Counted from the stretch's first letter, positions 8,406 through 17,409 are shown. The stretch: DNA of 17,409 bases from Zygnema cylindricum (GCA_037447655.1 JBBHKE010002165.1:1-17409); one strand, 5' to 3'. Made by a program: numbers and translations. Notes: generated by a model not told the origin, from the sequence alone.

Positions 8406-9165
8406 GGTTATGGGCCCACCCTCTAGGGTGCCCATTTTTTACAGATTTGGGTTCATTTATTAGGAAGCCATGATGATAGGGGCTTTGTGCGAGAAACGAT
8501 ACTGAGGTATTGTCAGTGGACAAGTTAAATGCCACCTCCGAGAACCCCACCATGGTTTGGTGGATTAAGGTTTTCAGCAGCAACATCTGCTCCAACTGAG
8601 AATGCAGATGATGGGGACAGCCATGTGTCCAAATAGGGGAAAGAGAAGGAGACACCTCTTACTCCTATTCCCACAGCACCTGGAGTGGCGACCGTGAAGA
8701 ACACGGAGAACAATACCCAAACGTGGGAAGATATCAACATGGCTTCCAAAAACTGAATTTTGAAATATCTCACTCAAGCTTTGGCAACCCCCCATCTTCA
8801 CATTTACAAGGCCGAGGAGTTGTGGGTGAGCTTAGTGGAGATTTATAATGTTGGTATGATTCAAGAACTCCTGTTGGCCAAGCAAAATGTAGGGAGTTAT
8901 ACTTAAAAAGGGGGAAAAATGTTGGACGACTGTAATGATCTCTTTTGTTTGTATATAGAGATACAGAGTGCTAGGTGGCCAAGTACAAAGAATATGAAAG
9001 TAAACACACTCATAATCAAATTACCTGACGAGTATGATCACATAGTGAACCGAGTGCAGGAAATGAATGATAGTTCATGGAAGTGGAATACAGTGGTCTG
9101 AATGATACTTGTGCAAGAGAAAATGATAGAGATTTCGAGAGGAGGAAAGAGCATTCAAGCTCTTT
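8386..9165 (+). pseudogene. Element B gag, decayed and truncated by element C
   Basis: The ATG at 8386 lies 20 bases before the LTR end, exactly as in A, but an in-frame stop follows at 8398. The frame then reads through the primer-binding site (V-M-G-P-P-S-R). Several stops and frame changes follow. The segment near 8919-9101 (NTLIIKLPDEYDHIVNRVQEMNDSS) matches NTLIMKLPNEYENITNRMQEMDGSS of A's gag, showing that the two are related Gag proteins. Coding ends abruptly at 9166 where LTR C begins, before the zinc-knuckle region. No downstream part of B reappears after element C. Confidence 0.75.
8406..8420 (+). other. Element B primer-binding site for half initiator-Met tRNA
   Basis: GGTTATGGGCCCACC directly follows the LTR end ...TTGCA. 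It is identical over 15 bases to the site of element A, although the two LTRs are strongly diverged. It is complementary to the anticodon arm of initiator-Met tRNA. Confidence 0.75.
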
Positions 9166-10134
9166 TGTTCCACAACCATAGTTGCAAGTGGAGGTCCACC
9201 AGTAGTAGTGGATGTAGACATAGACTTCAGCAAAAGCTACTATTAATCCTATCAAACAACCAACTTTGATATAACACACAAAGTGCTCACAGTTTCCAAA
9301 TATCACAAAAATTCACAATAATACAGTATCACATACAGTCTGCCAATTCCCAAAATTGTAGCCCAATTGAACTTGTATACCATAAGATAAAACACTTGGA
9401 AGTTTCCCAAAAACCGTCCCTTAGAGAATTAGATCTCAATAGTGGAAGATTACAATTTTGGCTAAGTCCTAACTTTATACACACAGTGAGTATCTAATGA
9501 AAACTAACTAATCCGATGTCTACACCTGGAACAACAGTACATTACTACACTACGACAAGGTACCGAATCAGCACACTATTTGTACAATGAGTACGTCCAA
9601 ACCCTATTTGACTACTAAACAAAAATATACTTAGTGGAACACTACATTCTAATCCGCTAAGTTAAAACTACTGTGTTTCAGATATGCAAATAGATTCTCG
9701 TATAGTAGTGTTCAAGGTGCTTAGTGAGCAGTGGATGCTAGCGTCCAGCCGAGTGTTGATCAAGTGCTCCAAGTCACCTGAGATCGTACAAAGTGATGAG
9801 TCATTTGTGGTCCCACGTGAATCTCGTCCGTTCACTCGATTCACACCTACGGTCATCGTTAAATGTTGTACCACTATCTTCGCAGACATCGGTTGAGTCT
9901 TCGTCCGTCCGTTTCTTCAACAGTATTCGTTCGATGTGTGACGCGTCAAAAACCTGTATAATGTTCATTTTCTGACACGTGTCCCTGCAGAAGTACAATA
10001 CACTCAAAATTACTACTGCTACTGTCACACTAAATGAGGTAAGTGTTACAACTTACCTAGACCAAAAATATTCTAAGTACTTGGTCTCTCCTCACACCTT
10101 TATCTAGTGAGTATTAAGATTTCTTATTTCAACA
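9166..10134 (-). repeat. Element C 3' LTR
   Basis: 969 bases. On the - strand it starts TGTTGAAATAAG at 10134 and ends GTGGAACA at 9166. A TATAAAG box lies at 9473-9479 (- strand). The last 56 bases encode MSTSTTTGGPPLATMVVE plus two bases, that is the start of Gag, from the ATG at 9219-9221. Confidence 0.85.
9473..9479 (-). promoter_or_regulatory. TATA box of LTR C (3' copy)
   Basis: TATAAAG on the - strand in the context GTATAAAGTTA, conserved in the other LTR at 14642-14648. It lies about two thirds of the way into the LTR, a usual place for the promoter. Confidence 0.45.
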
Positions 10135-10139
10135 CTCGC

Positions 10140-10816
10140 CTAAATCTTTAGACTCACTTGCTCACTTAACCCAACAGACTCTCTACAATACTTCAACTTA
10201 GGAGCTGGAAGAGCTTTAGTCATCATATCAGCCACCATCTTTTCATCCGATAAAAAACTCATTTTTATCACTTTTGCAAGCACATTTTTTCTCACAAAGT
10301 GTAGTCTGACATCCATATGTTTGCTTTTAAAATGATAACTAGGGTTAGAGGCAATGGCAATTGCTGTCTGGTTGTCACACCAGATAACCTAAGGACCAGT
10401 TTGCATATACCCAAGTTCCTGCAAAGTGGCCTTAACCCATAGAAGTTGCTCGAGAGCAGAACTAACTGCCATATATTCCGACTCCATCGTGGAATGAGCC
10501 GTGACCTTTTGTAATTTGCTGCCCGAGTAGCAATTTCCATTCCCAATTTTCAGGCTTGTTGATTTCTGGCTTAGCATATCTCCATAGGTGGCATCCCTCC
10601 AAGTCTGTAATTTTACCTCTCCTCTCCGAGTATAAGCTTGAGGTTTCGGGTACCTGCCACGTATCTTAAAACCCTCTTTGCTTCTTCCCAATCTGCTCTT
10701 TTAGGATTCTGAAGACTCCTACTTAAGACTCCTACAGCTACAGCAATGTCAGGCCTCGTACAATTCATAAAATAAATAAGAAATCCCACTACTTTTCTGT
10801 ATGGCTTTGTAGCCAT
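10140..10816 (-). pseudogene. Element C RNase H region of pol
   Basis: RNase H removes the RNA strand from RNA-DNA hybrids during reverse transcription. The - strand shows, in order, the linker CTRPDIAVAVGVLSRSLQNP, a WEEAKRVLRYVAGT segment, RDATYGD...KSTS (likely first Asp), AHSTMESEYMA (Glu), CDNQTAIA (Asp, near 10380), then KSKHMDVRLHFVR and TKALP near the C-terminus. This is the normal copia RNase H order and its acidic residues are visible. At least one frame change (about 10610-10690) and an in-frame stop before CDN (about 10389) break it. It ends just before the degenerate polypurine tract and 3' LTR. Confidence 0.85.
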
Positions 10817-10819
10817 AAA

Positions 10820-11640
10820 TTCTTACTCCCCTGACTCTAAGCTTTCACTAACCATTATGCCTGAGTCTGATTCACTCCCCTCCAACTTTTGCCTAGCTTC
10901 CATGGGAGTTACAGATCCCTTCACATCTTTCGTCTCAAATTTTTCAAGCATGTTCCCTATAGCTTCTTTCTGGGTTAGCATAATCATTTTGTTATTTGAA
11001 TCCCTTTCAACTTGTATGCCCAGGATATATTTAGCCTCACGGAGGTCTTTCATTTCAAACTTAGACATCAAAGTTGCTTTAATACGGTTTAGTTCATTTA
11101 TGGATTTACTTATTAGTAAAAGATCATCCACATATACAGAGATATAAAGACTCCCATCTTCCCCTTGTAAGACATATACTGAATGATCTGAACTGATTCT
11201 TTTGAATCCTATACTAGTCAAAAATTCATCTAACTTCAGATTCTATTGCCTGGGGGCTTGTTTCAGCCCTTACAAAGATTTTATCAGTTTACAGACTGAC
11301 TTTTCATTTTTTTTTTCTTCATACATTTCAGGCTTTTGCATATAAATAGTTTATTCTAACTCTCCAGGCAAAAAGGTTGTTTTAACATCCATTTGATGTA
11401 TTTCCGTGTTTTCTATAGCTTCTAAACTCAACAAAATTTCTGACATTAGGAAATCTGAAGATTGGGGAGAAGGTTTCCTCAAAGTCAATACCTTCTTTCT
11501 GGTTGTACCCTTTGGCCAAAAGTCTGGCCTAATACCTTCAATAGTGTTGTCCGGATTCAGTTTGACTCTGAAGACCCACTTGCTTCCAATGGCTTTCCTC
11601 CCCGGAGGCAGGTCCACCAACTCCTATGTCTCTGCCTCCA
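10820..11640 (-). pseudogene. Element C reverse transcriptase region of pol
   Basis: Copies element RNA into DNA in the particle. The - strand shows DLPPGRKAIGSKWVF (11580-11620), the hallmark opening of copia RT, then a KG...ETFSP-like stretch one frame over. [14 protein letters not shown] carries the first catalytic Asp near 11390. After a stop-ridden 11222-11350 comes SIGFKRISSDHSVYV, and the catalytic loop YISVYVDDLLLIS with intact YVDD at about 11123-11134. LREAKYILGIQVE and LTQKEAIGNML follow. The catalytic residues survive, but at least two frameshifts and several stops make it non-functional. Confidence 0.9.
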
Positions 11641-12129
11641 TAATCGACTTCATCTCATCGTTGGCCACCTCAATCATGTGGTTACTCTCCGATGATGAGA
11701 AAGACCTCTTTGATGCTCATAGACTCCCCTGATGCTGTAGGAAAAGTAAAGTGAGAACCGGTTTGCAGACGATTGCTAGATCTTCTTCCCCCCGGAAAAT
11801 TTTGAGGCTGAAAGGGTCGGCAATCTCCGATTTCGTGTTGCTAAAACTGCGCAGGATCCGAAGGTGTAATAGTTTGTTCCTCCGGAGTTTGATGCAGTGG
11901 AGAAGCATCCCTAGCAAGAACAAGCGGTGTAGTAGCAAAAGGTGTTATGGGAGGGAGTTGCACCGGAAAATACACCTGTTGTTGATAGTGAAAGATGACA
12001 TACTCTTACTTCTTGTTTTCCGTTGCCTCATCTATGAGTTTGAACAGATCAACCGAGTCCTGCTCATCTATTATCTGAATATTTCGAGACACAAAGATTT
12101 TTTGTTTATCTAAGACATACACTCTATAC
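11641..12129 (-). pseudogene. Element C pol, integrase tail and linker before RT
   Basis: Poorly conserved stretch between integrase and reverse transcriptase. Translation in shifting frames resembles the Ser/Pro/Gln-rich linker usual in copia polyproteins (LPPITPFATTPL-type runs), and near 12060-12130 the KGYRVYVLDKQKIFVSRNIQIIDE segment that follows the integrase core. Stops are frequent. There is no other gene here on either strand that I can support. Confidence 0.55.
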
Positions 12130-12920
12130 CCCTTTGCATTATCATCATACCCCAAGAGAATTCCTGCTGAACCTTTGGCTTCCATTTTCCACTTATCTGG
12201 GGAGTTATCTAAAATATAGCACTAACTCCCAAACACTTTAAAGTCACTAACATCTAGTACCTTTCTTGTCCACAGCTCATAAGGTGTAGTGCTCATAAGG
12301 TGCTCATAAGGTGTAGTGCTTATAAGGTGTAGTGCTGACAGATCTGGATGCTACTCTATTCTTTATATAGACTGCACAATTTAGTGCTTCAACCCAAAAT
12401 TTCAGATCTATACCCTTGTCTACAAGTATAGACCTAGCAACCTCTGTTACTCTCCGGTTTTTTCTTTCAGAAACTCCATTCTGCTCAAGAGTATATGGAA
12501 CCATCAGATTGTGACTTATACCTTCATCAAGTATAAATTGCTTGAATTTGTAAGAGGTGTATTCACCTCCATTATTTGATTTGAACACCAAGATTGGCAC
12601 TCCGTGTAGTTTCTCAGCCCAGACTTTATAATGCTTGAAGTGAGTGAACACTTCACTCTTGTTCCTCATAAAATAGACTTTTGTATACCCAGAGAAATCA
12701 TCACTGAAAGTGACCATGTACTGTACTCTCCCAGCCGACGGTACTTGGGATGGGCCGAGGACATCTGAATGAACGAGATGTAGAACTTTTGTAGATATGT
12801 TTTCCGATTCTTATGGGAATGGCAATTTATGAATTTTGCCTAGTGAGCAGCCATCACAGGTTTTTACAGGCTGAGATGTGAGAGAAACACCCTTAACTTT
12901 CCCAGCATTCACAATTTTTT
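12130..12920 (-). pseudogene. Element C integrase region of pol, catalytic Asp lost
   Basis: Integrase joins element DNA to the host chromosome. The zinc-binding end of its N-terminal domain is visible (CDGCSLGKIHKLPF near 12820-12865), with the preceding WHKRLEHI in another frame. A stop lies at 12811-12813. The core follows in one open frame (12304-12717): SDDFSGYTKVYF with the first Asp, FKSNNGGEYTS where the usual second catalytic Asp is Asn (codon 12574-12576), and LEQNGVSERKNR with the Glu. A slippage-type tandem duplication at 12276-12334 then breaks the frame before LDVSDFKVFG. Confidence 0.88.
12276..12334 (-). repeat. Short tandem duplication in integrase
   Basis: On the + strand, CTCATAAGGTGTAGTG (12276-12291), an 11-base partial unit (12292-12302), the same 16-mer (12303-12318) and a one-base variant (12319-12334). 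Copia elements carry this Thr-Pro-Tyr-Glu coding stretch once. The 43 extra bases are not divisible by three. Confidence 0.8.
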
Positions 12921-13436
12921 TCAAACTTTGATATGTTCTAACCTCTTATGCCATAATTCATTTTCAGATGACACGCTGTAATACAAAACATCTTTTTCTT
13001 TGCATTCAACCATGTCCATCCTGTACATCTTACTGGCATCTCTTGTTCTTATTATTGCTATTTTTCCTAGCTTAGTAACAACCTGTCTCCCCCCTTTAAG
13101 GGTGACCTCAAAACCCTTACTCTTTACTAAGGACATAGAAAAGATATTATTTTTAAAATCTGGAGCATTTAAAACATTGTGGAGAGTTCTTTCTACAGAA
13201 TTTCCCCCCACATCTACCATTAGCGATACATCACCCTGGGTCGATGACTGGACACTCATGCCACAGGCATAGTAGATATTTTTCGGATGAGTTTGCTTTA
13301 AATTTGTAAAAATGGCTTTGTCCCAACACATGTGGGCCGATGCCCCGCTGTCCATGATCCATCCAACGTCTTTGGACCTTTTCATTGCTGCCGCCATAGC
13401 AAATAACTTCGCATCTTCTTCATCATTGAAGCTCAT
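12921..13436 (-). pseudogene. Element C protease and pre-integrase region
   Basis: An open 171-codon stretch. WIMDSGASAHMC (about 13317-13360 on the - strand) is the copia aspartic protease active site, with catalytic D-S-G intact; it matures the polyprotein. Downstream are the expected hydrophobic flap and body segments (VERTLHNVLNAPDFKNNIFSMSLV). ENELWHKRLEHI is the His-containing start of the integrase zinc finger and lies just before a stop. This is the least damaged part of C. In the intact element it would be fused in frame to gag upstream and integrase downstream. Confidence 0.9.
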
Positions 13437-14390
13437 AGATGAATTTGCATCATCTGCAAAGGCTAAAAAAAGTGCATTTCCTTGTGATGGATTGCCAGAA
13501 AAACCTTTGTGAAACTTGCTTTGTTGCCATCCAGGCCTGTATAAACGAGTTTCATTTGCCTTTTTTAGTTTTGGACAGTACCTATAACCATGTCCTTTCT
13601 CATAACAATAAAAACAAGTGTTAGAAGATTGCCTATTTGGCCTCTGACTACCCTGATTAAAGTGGTTCTGATTCTCATTTAATTGGTTTTGAGTCTGGTT
13701 AAATGGGTTTGTGTACTAATTAAACTGATTTTTCTTTCAAAATTCTGTACTTGAAGCCTCTACTTTCTTTTCACCATAAGGACCTTACTTGCAGACTCTT
13801 CCTCTAGTATAAGATTGTAAGCTAACTGAAAAGTCCAGCTAAACTTATTATGCCCTTTCAAGGCTGTTGACACTCCGTTCATATGACTAGGGAGACCTCT
13901 AATGAGTAAAGCAGCTTGTTAGAACTCCGGAAAGGTTCCACCTGTAGAAGAGTGTGCATCAATGAGTTCCCTAAACTTATCACAATACTCGGTGATAGAT
14001 TCCCCCGAGTATTTGTAGTCCCAGATCCGGCTAGCCACCAGAAGCTCCTCTTAGACCTTCGCCTTTTCGTGGGAAGTTTTTAGTGAAGTCCAAATCTCGC
14101 TCGCCTTTTTCATCTTGAGCCGAGACATAACCAGACTCTGTGAGATACAAAAAACCAAATTGTTTTGAGCAAAAGAGTTCTTTTTAGCCCAGCTCGGATC
14201 CGTTTTAGCAAGAGATCCATCGAAGACCCCCATCAAGTCAGCAGTTTCAAAAGATGATTCAACCATAGCTGCCCTGTATGCATACTTATGGCCATTCAAG
14301 ATAGGAATTTCTCGACGAAAGGCCCATAACCTGTTGTTCCATAACCACAGTTGTAGGTGGAGGTCCACCAGTAGTAGTGGATGTAGACAT
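13437..14390 (-). pseudogene. Element C gag, starting inside the 5' LTR
   Basis: The start ATG (14388-14390) is inside the LTR, 56 bases before its end. It encodes MSTSTTTGGPPPTTVVMEQ and continues through the primer-binding site as Q-V-M-G. The frame then shifts, and a second shift follows before NGHKYAYRAAMV. The capsid part (SFETADLMGVFDGSLAKTDPSW, LVFCISQSLVMSRLKMKKASEIWTSL) is recognisable copia Gag, followed after a stop by WDYKYSGESITEYCDKF and QAALLIRGLPSHMN. The zinc knuckle CFYCYEKGHGYRYC at 13575-13616 has all four ligands. An Asn/Gln-rich tract (NPFNQTQNQLNENQNHFNQ) precedes it. Confidence 0.85.
14321..14331 (-). other. Element C primer-binding site, shortened half-tRNA match
   Basis: On the - strand the LTR end GGAACA is followed by ACA and then GGTTATGGGCC. 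The 11 bases match the initiator-Met anticodon arm, as in A and B, but the match stops where A and B have a third C. Loss of that C also explains the shift of the gag frame at this point. Confidence 0.65.
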
Positions 14391-15343
14391 AGACTTCAAC
14401 AAAAGCTACCAGCAATCCTATCAAACAACCAACTTTGATATAAAACACAAAGTGCTCATAGTTTCCAAATATCACAAAAATCCACAATAATTCAGTATCA
14501 TATGTAGTCTGCCAATTCCCAAAATTGGAGCCCAATTGAAATAGTATACCATAAGATACAACACTTGGAAGTTTCCCAAAAACTGTCCCTTACAGAGTTT
14601 GATCTCAATATTGGATGATTACAATTTTGGCTAAGTGATAACTTTATACTCACAAAGAGTATCTACTGAAAACTAACTAATCCGATGTTTACACCTCGAT
14701 GTCTACACCTCGAACAGCAGTACAGTACTACACTACGAAAAGGTACTGAATCAGTACACTATTTGTATTGTGAGTATGTCCAAACCCTATTTGACTACTA
14801 AACAAAAATATACTTAGTGGAACACTACATTCTAATCCGCTAAGTTAAAACTAGTGTGTTTCAGATATGCAAATAGATTCCTGTATAGTAGTGTTCAAGG
14901 TGCTTAGTCAGCAGTGGATGTTTGCATCCAGCCGACTGTTGATCAAGTGCTCCAAGTCACCTGAGGTCGTACAAAGTGATGAGTCAGTTTGCGGTCCCAC
15001 GTGAATCTCGTCCGTTCACTCGATTCACGTCTACGGTCGTCGTTGAATGTTGTACCACTATCTTCGCGGACAATCGGTTGAGTCTCCGTCCGTCCGATTC
15101 TTCAACAATATTCGTTCGATGTGTGACACGTGGGAAAGTGTGTCGGCGCCTTCCCGAAAGACCCGTATGATGTTCATTTTTTGACGTGTGTCCCTGCAGA
15201 AGTACAATACACTCACAAGTACTACTGCTACTGTCACACTAAATGAGGTAAGTATTACAACTTACCTATACCAAAAATATTCTAAGTACTTGGTCTCTCC
15301 TCACAGCTCTTTTTACTGAGTATTAAGATTTCTTATTTCAACA
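14335..15343 (-). repeat. Element C 5' LTR
   Basis: 1009 bases. On the - strand it starts TGTTGAAATAAG at 15343 and ends ATGGAACA at 14335. It is longer than the 3' LTR because of two segments: a short tandem duplication (ACACCTCGATGTCT near 14691-14712) and about 25 extra bases near 15131-15160 with GGGAA/TTCCC arms. The last 56 bases encode the start of Gag. Confidence 0.85.
14642..14648 (-). promoter_or_regulatory. TATA box of LTR C (5' copy)
   Basis: TATAAAG on the - strand, about 695 bases into the LTR. Its counterpart is at 9473-9479. Confidence 0.45.
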
Positions 15344-15373
15344 GTATACGACACTTAAAGCGCAACACTCCAT

Positions 15374-15677
15374 TGTTCAAAAGTAGGTGAAAGTATGCCT
15401 ATACAATATGCCTAGTGTATGTAAAACATAGAATATGACCTTAAGACCCATATTGTATTGGTCGCAAAATGAAAATATGAGTAACAGGGTTGAGTTGCAC
15501 ATCGATCGATAGAGAATTAAACGTCATGTCTAAATTTTGAAAAACATTCGGACAAAAAATAAAATCTGTGAGTTTTGAGGTATTTTTTATTTAAACCGTC
15601 AGATTTGAACGATCGGACGGTCGCTGATCAAAGTAGCGATGTAAGAAGATCACATGGAAAGCCAATAACACAACTCA
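15374..15677 (+). repeat. Dispersed direct repeat E, copy 1
   Basis: About 304 bases matching 16507-16812 in the same orientation. Landmarks are TTCAAAAGTAGGTGA, ACAATATGCCTA, CCCATATTGT, TTGAGTTGCACATCGATCGA, and ACCGTC...GACGGT (15595-15621), which can form a stem. It starts TG and ends CA in this copy, so it could be a short LTR or another dispersed repeat. No coding potential seen. Confidence 0.75.
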
Positions 15678-16506
15678 TCCTACGCTGTGTGAGTTCGCTA
15701 AAATTTCGTCTAGCGGCGTGCGCTGTACTATGATTATACGTCAAATTTGTACGTTCGTACAAAAGTGTGCACAAACGTACACCCATACAGTATGTCGGCT
15801 CTACGCGAGTTTTGTGCCAAGTTTTGTGCGCCTACCATAAAAATGCCAACTTTTGAACTATGCAACACTCCGATCAACCCCAAAAAACCGTTAAAACGTC
15901 GATCGCTCTTCAATCCAGATTGGTTTTTCACTTACCAGAAAACGCAGTATCCTCCATCTTGTATCCAATGACAAATGTTGGAACCACATCTCGCCAATGA
16001 CGCATGGAATTCGTACGTCGACCTAGTGAGCATGGACGCGCAATGGGATTTTTTTTTTTTTAAGATTTAGGATATGGTTACATCAGGAGGTCTTTGTAAT
16101 AGTACGGACAACAAAATTATGTATTACAGAGGCCTTGGTTACATCGCGTATCGAGTGTAAATAAGTTTTTACATACGTTTTCTGATTTGTGTGGTTCCAC
16201 GTAAGTTGACTTTCAAATCTATAAAATCGTCAAAGATTTGGAAACCGACCATTTTCGTATGGAAATCCGCACTTGCGTATTACGTACGAGTACTTCGCAA
16301 GTGTACCGCGTCAATGTACCTCAATGATCTCCTCCACTCTGTTGACTTTCAAGAAAAAACCGTATTTCTTTTCGCCAAAGATTTTACGGTCACCTTGTCC
16401 GAAGGCACGTGACTTTGGGGACGTGTGAAAATTTTCATTTTTCATCGACGCACTTGTCTATCGTCCAGGTGTAGCGAAGTGAATGGTCCCGTATGGTTCA
16501 CCACAT
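15678..16506. other. Spacer between E repeats, no gene recognised
   Basis: Contains an 8-base-arm inverted repeat (15746-15763), a T-run at about 16051-16062, and open frames of about 74 codons at 15747-15971 and 16191-16412 with no recognisable family. If the E copies are LTRs this would be the internal region of a small non-autonomous element, but I see no clear primer-binding site after copy 1. Confidence 0.4.
15746..15763. repeat. Inverted repeat TTTGTACG-TT-CGTACAAA
   Basis: Perfect 8-base arms around two bases, followed within 20 bases by GTGCAC and another GTAC-containing run. No function assigned. Confidence 0.6.
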
Positions 16507-16812
16507 AGTTCAAAAGTAGGTGACCGTACGCCCATACAATATGCCTATTGTACGCAAAACATACAATATGCCCTTAAGACCCATATTGTGTTGGCCGAAA
16601 AATGAAATAAAATAGGAACCGGTTGAGTTGCACATCGATCGATAGAGAATTAAACGACATGTCTATATTTTGAAAAAAAATCGGATAAAAAAAAATATTT
16701 CTGTGAGTTTGAGGTACTTTTTATTTAAACCGTCAGATTTCGACGATCGGACGGTCGTTGATCAAAGTAGGCGATTTAAGAAGATCACATGAAAAGCCCA
16801 TAACACAACTTA
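16507..16812 (+). repeat. Dispersed direct repeat E, copy 2
   Basis: About 306 bases matching copy 1, with substitutions and small indels scattered along its length. The ends read AG and TA where copy 1 has TG and CA. The flanking five bases (CGGAA on the right; TCCAT left of copy 1) do not match. Confidence 0.75.
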
Positions 16813-17231
16813 CGGAAGGACAATCTGTCATATTAGCATCTGCAATTTTGAGGGCCACACTAAATAAAGCCTCAAATTGACCAACCAGGCAGCATGGGAC
16901 GATAAAAAAAAAATTACCACACTGCCAAAAAAATTACAAAAACCTACAGACCAACCCCATTGGCGTTCACACGGTCGAAACGCAGTTGTCAGATGAATGT
17001 GTGAACAGGATTTTTTACGACATAGTTTTTTTCCCTTTTTAGAACGCACATTCTCATGCGTCCGCGGTTACGAAAACTATTTTATTGTACTTTTTAACTT
17101 AAAAAGGTACATTTATGTATAGTCTGACACTGACCGTACACCACCATATTTAAGAGACGACGTACTTTCATTTTTTACGGTACTTGGAAAATAGCCCAAA
17201 TTAGAGTAATGAAAAATATAGAATAAACTTT
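16813..17231. other. Unassigned AT-rich DNA
   Basis: A- and T-runs and no open frame with a recognisable product on either strand. It directly abuts the end of LTR D. Confidence 0.4.
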
Positions 17232-17409
17232 TGTTCTACAACCACCGGTGCAGGTGGAGGAGCAGCAGTAGTAGTAGAAGTAGACATGATACACTCTCAG
17301 AAGCTATCAAGAATCCTTCCAAACAGCTGTTCTTAAGTGCTCACCAATTCTTATACAAGCATCCAAATCTCACAAAACGCAATCAAAATATAGAGTAGCA
17401 TAAACACTG
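17232..17409 (-). repeat. Element D LTR, 3' end only (runs off window)
   Basis: On the - strand this ends GTAGAACA at 17232, like the ends of LTR C (GGAACA). The last 56 bases encode MSTSTTTAAPPPAPVVVE plus two bases from the ATG at 17285-17287, a close match to the Gag start in LTR C. Farther in, CAAGAATCCTTCCAAACA and AAGTGCTCA align loosely with C. The DNA to the left is not a primer-binding site, so this is a 3' LTR or a solo LTR of a diverged relative. Confidence 0.65.

Larger units (their letters stand above)
9166..15343 (-). mobile_element. Element C: Ty1/copia LTR retrotransposon with decayed gag-pol
   Basis: Direct repeats 14335-15343 (5' LTR on the - strand) and 9166-10134 (3' LTR) flank 4.2 kb of internal DNA. 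Read on the - strand, both LTRs start TGTTGAAATAAG and end GGAACA. The internal order is primer-binding site, gag with zinc knuckle, protease, integrase, reverse transcriptase, RNase H; integrase before RT defines Ty1/copia. Frameshifts and stops occur in every domain. The LTRs differ by about 7 mismatches in one hand-aligned 83-base stretch and by indels, so C is old. The flanks do not match as a target duplication: 9161-9165 is TCTTT and 15344-15348 is GTATA. Confidence 0.9.

Noticed and set aside
7355-9225. Tandem LTR-internal-LTR-internal arrays for A and C, because each 3' LTR seems to be followed by a leader and gag start
   Set aside because: The leader and gag start are part of the LTR. 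With the boundary moved, the extra internal pieces disappear.
10857-11147. Open frames on the + strand through 9684-13512 (60-120 codons)
   Set aside because: They are antisense shadows of gag-pol of element C, which has clear protein motifs on the - strand.
16051-16062. T-run as a terminator
   Set aside because: No preceding stem or gene; simple poly-T.

Overview
The window looks like repeat-dense nuclear DNA of a eukaryote, most likely a plant or other member of the green lineage. The evidence is Ty1/copia retrotransposon proteins, many nested and decayed insertions, no intact host gene, and primer-binding sites that match a plant-type initiator-Met tRNA. Every retroelement reading frame is broken. 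I found no rRNA, convincing tRNA, CRISPR array or bacterial operon, and I cannot name the species.

Layout. 1-1235 is a decayed gag-like remnant (degenerate double zinc knuckle) followed by AT-rich relic DNA. At 1236 the 5' LTR of copia element B (+ strand) begins. It is split by a complete younger relative, element A (+ strand, 1293-7447, LTR-internal-LTR), inserted 57 bases into that LTR with an AAAAA target duplication. The B LTR resumes at 7448/7453, ends at 8405, and is followed by B's primer-binding site and a decayed gag. That gag is cut at 9166 by element C (- strand, 9166-15343), a copia element with both LTRs and recognisable gag, protease, integrase, reverse transcriptase and RNase H, all frameshifted. 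15344-17231 holds two ~305-base direct repeats and otherwise unassigned DNA. At 17232 the end of a fourth LTR (D, - strand), related to C, runs off the window.

The most notable observation is how A, B and C are built. The base run after each 5' LTR, GGTTATGGGCCCACC in A and B and a shorter form in C, does not match the 3' end of a tRNA. It is complementary to the anticodon arm of initiator-Met tRNA, which implies half-tRNA priming as in Drosophila copia and yeast Ty5. The Gag start codon lies inside the LTR (20 bases before its end in A and B, 56 in C and D). The primer-binding site is therefore translated as part of Gag, giving (Q/E)-V-M-G in the same phase in all three. Element A also lacks nearly all of pol. 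It keeps gag, about 1.4 kb of unrecognised and partly promoter-like DNA, and what may be a scrap of reverse transcriptase.
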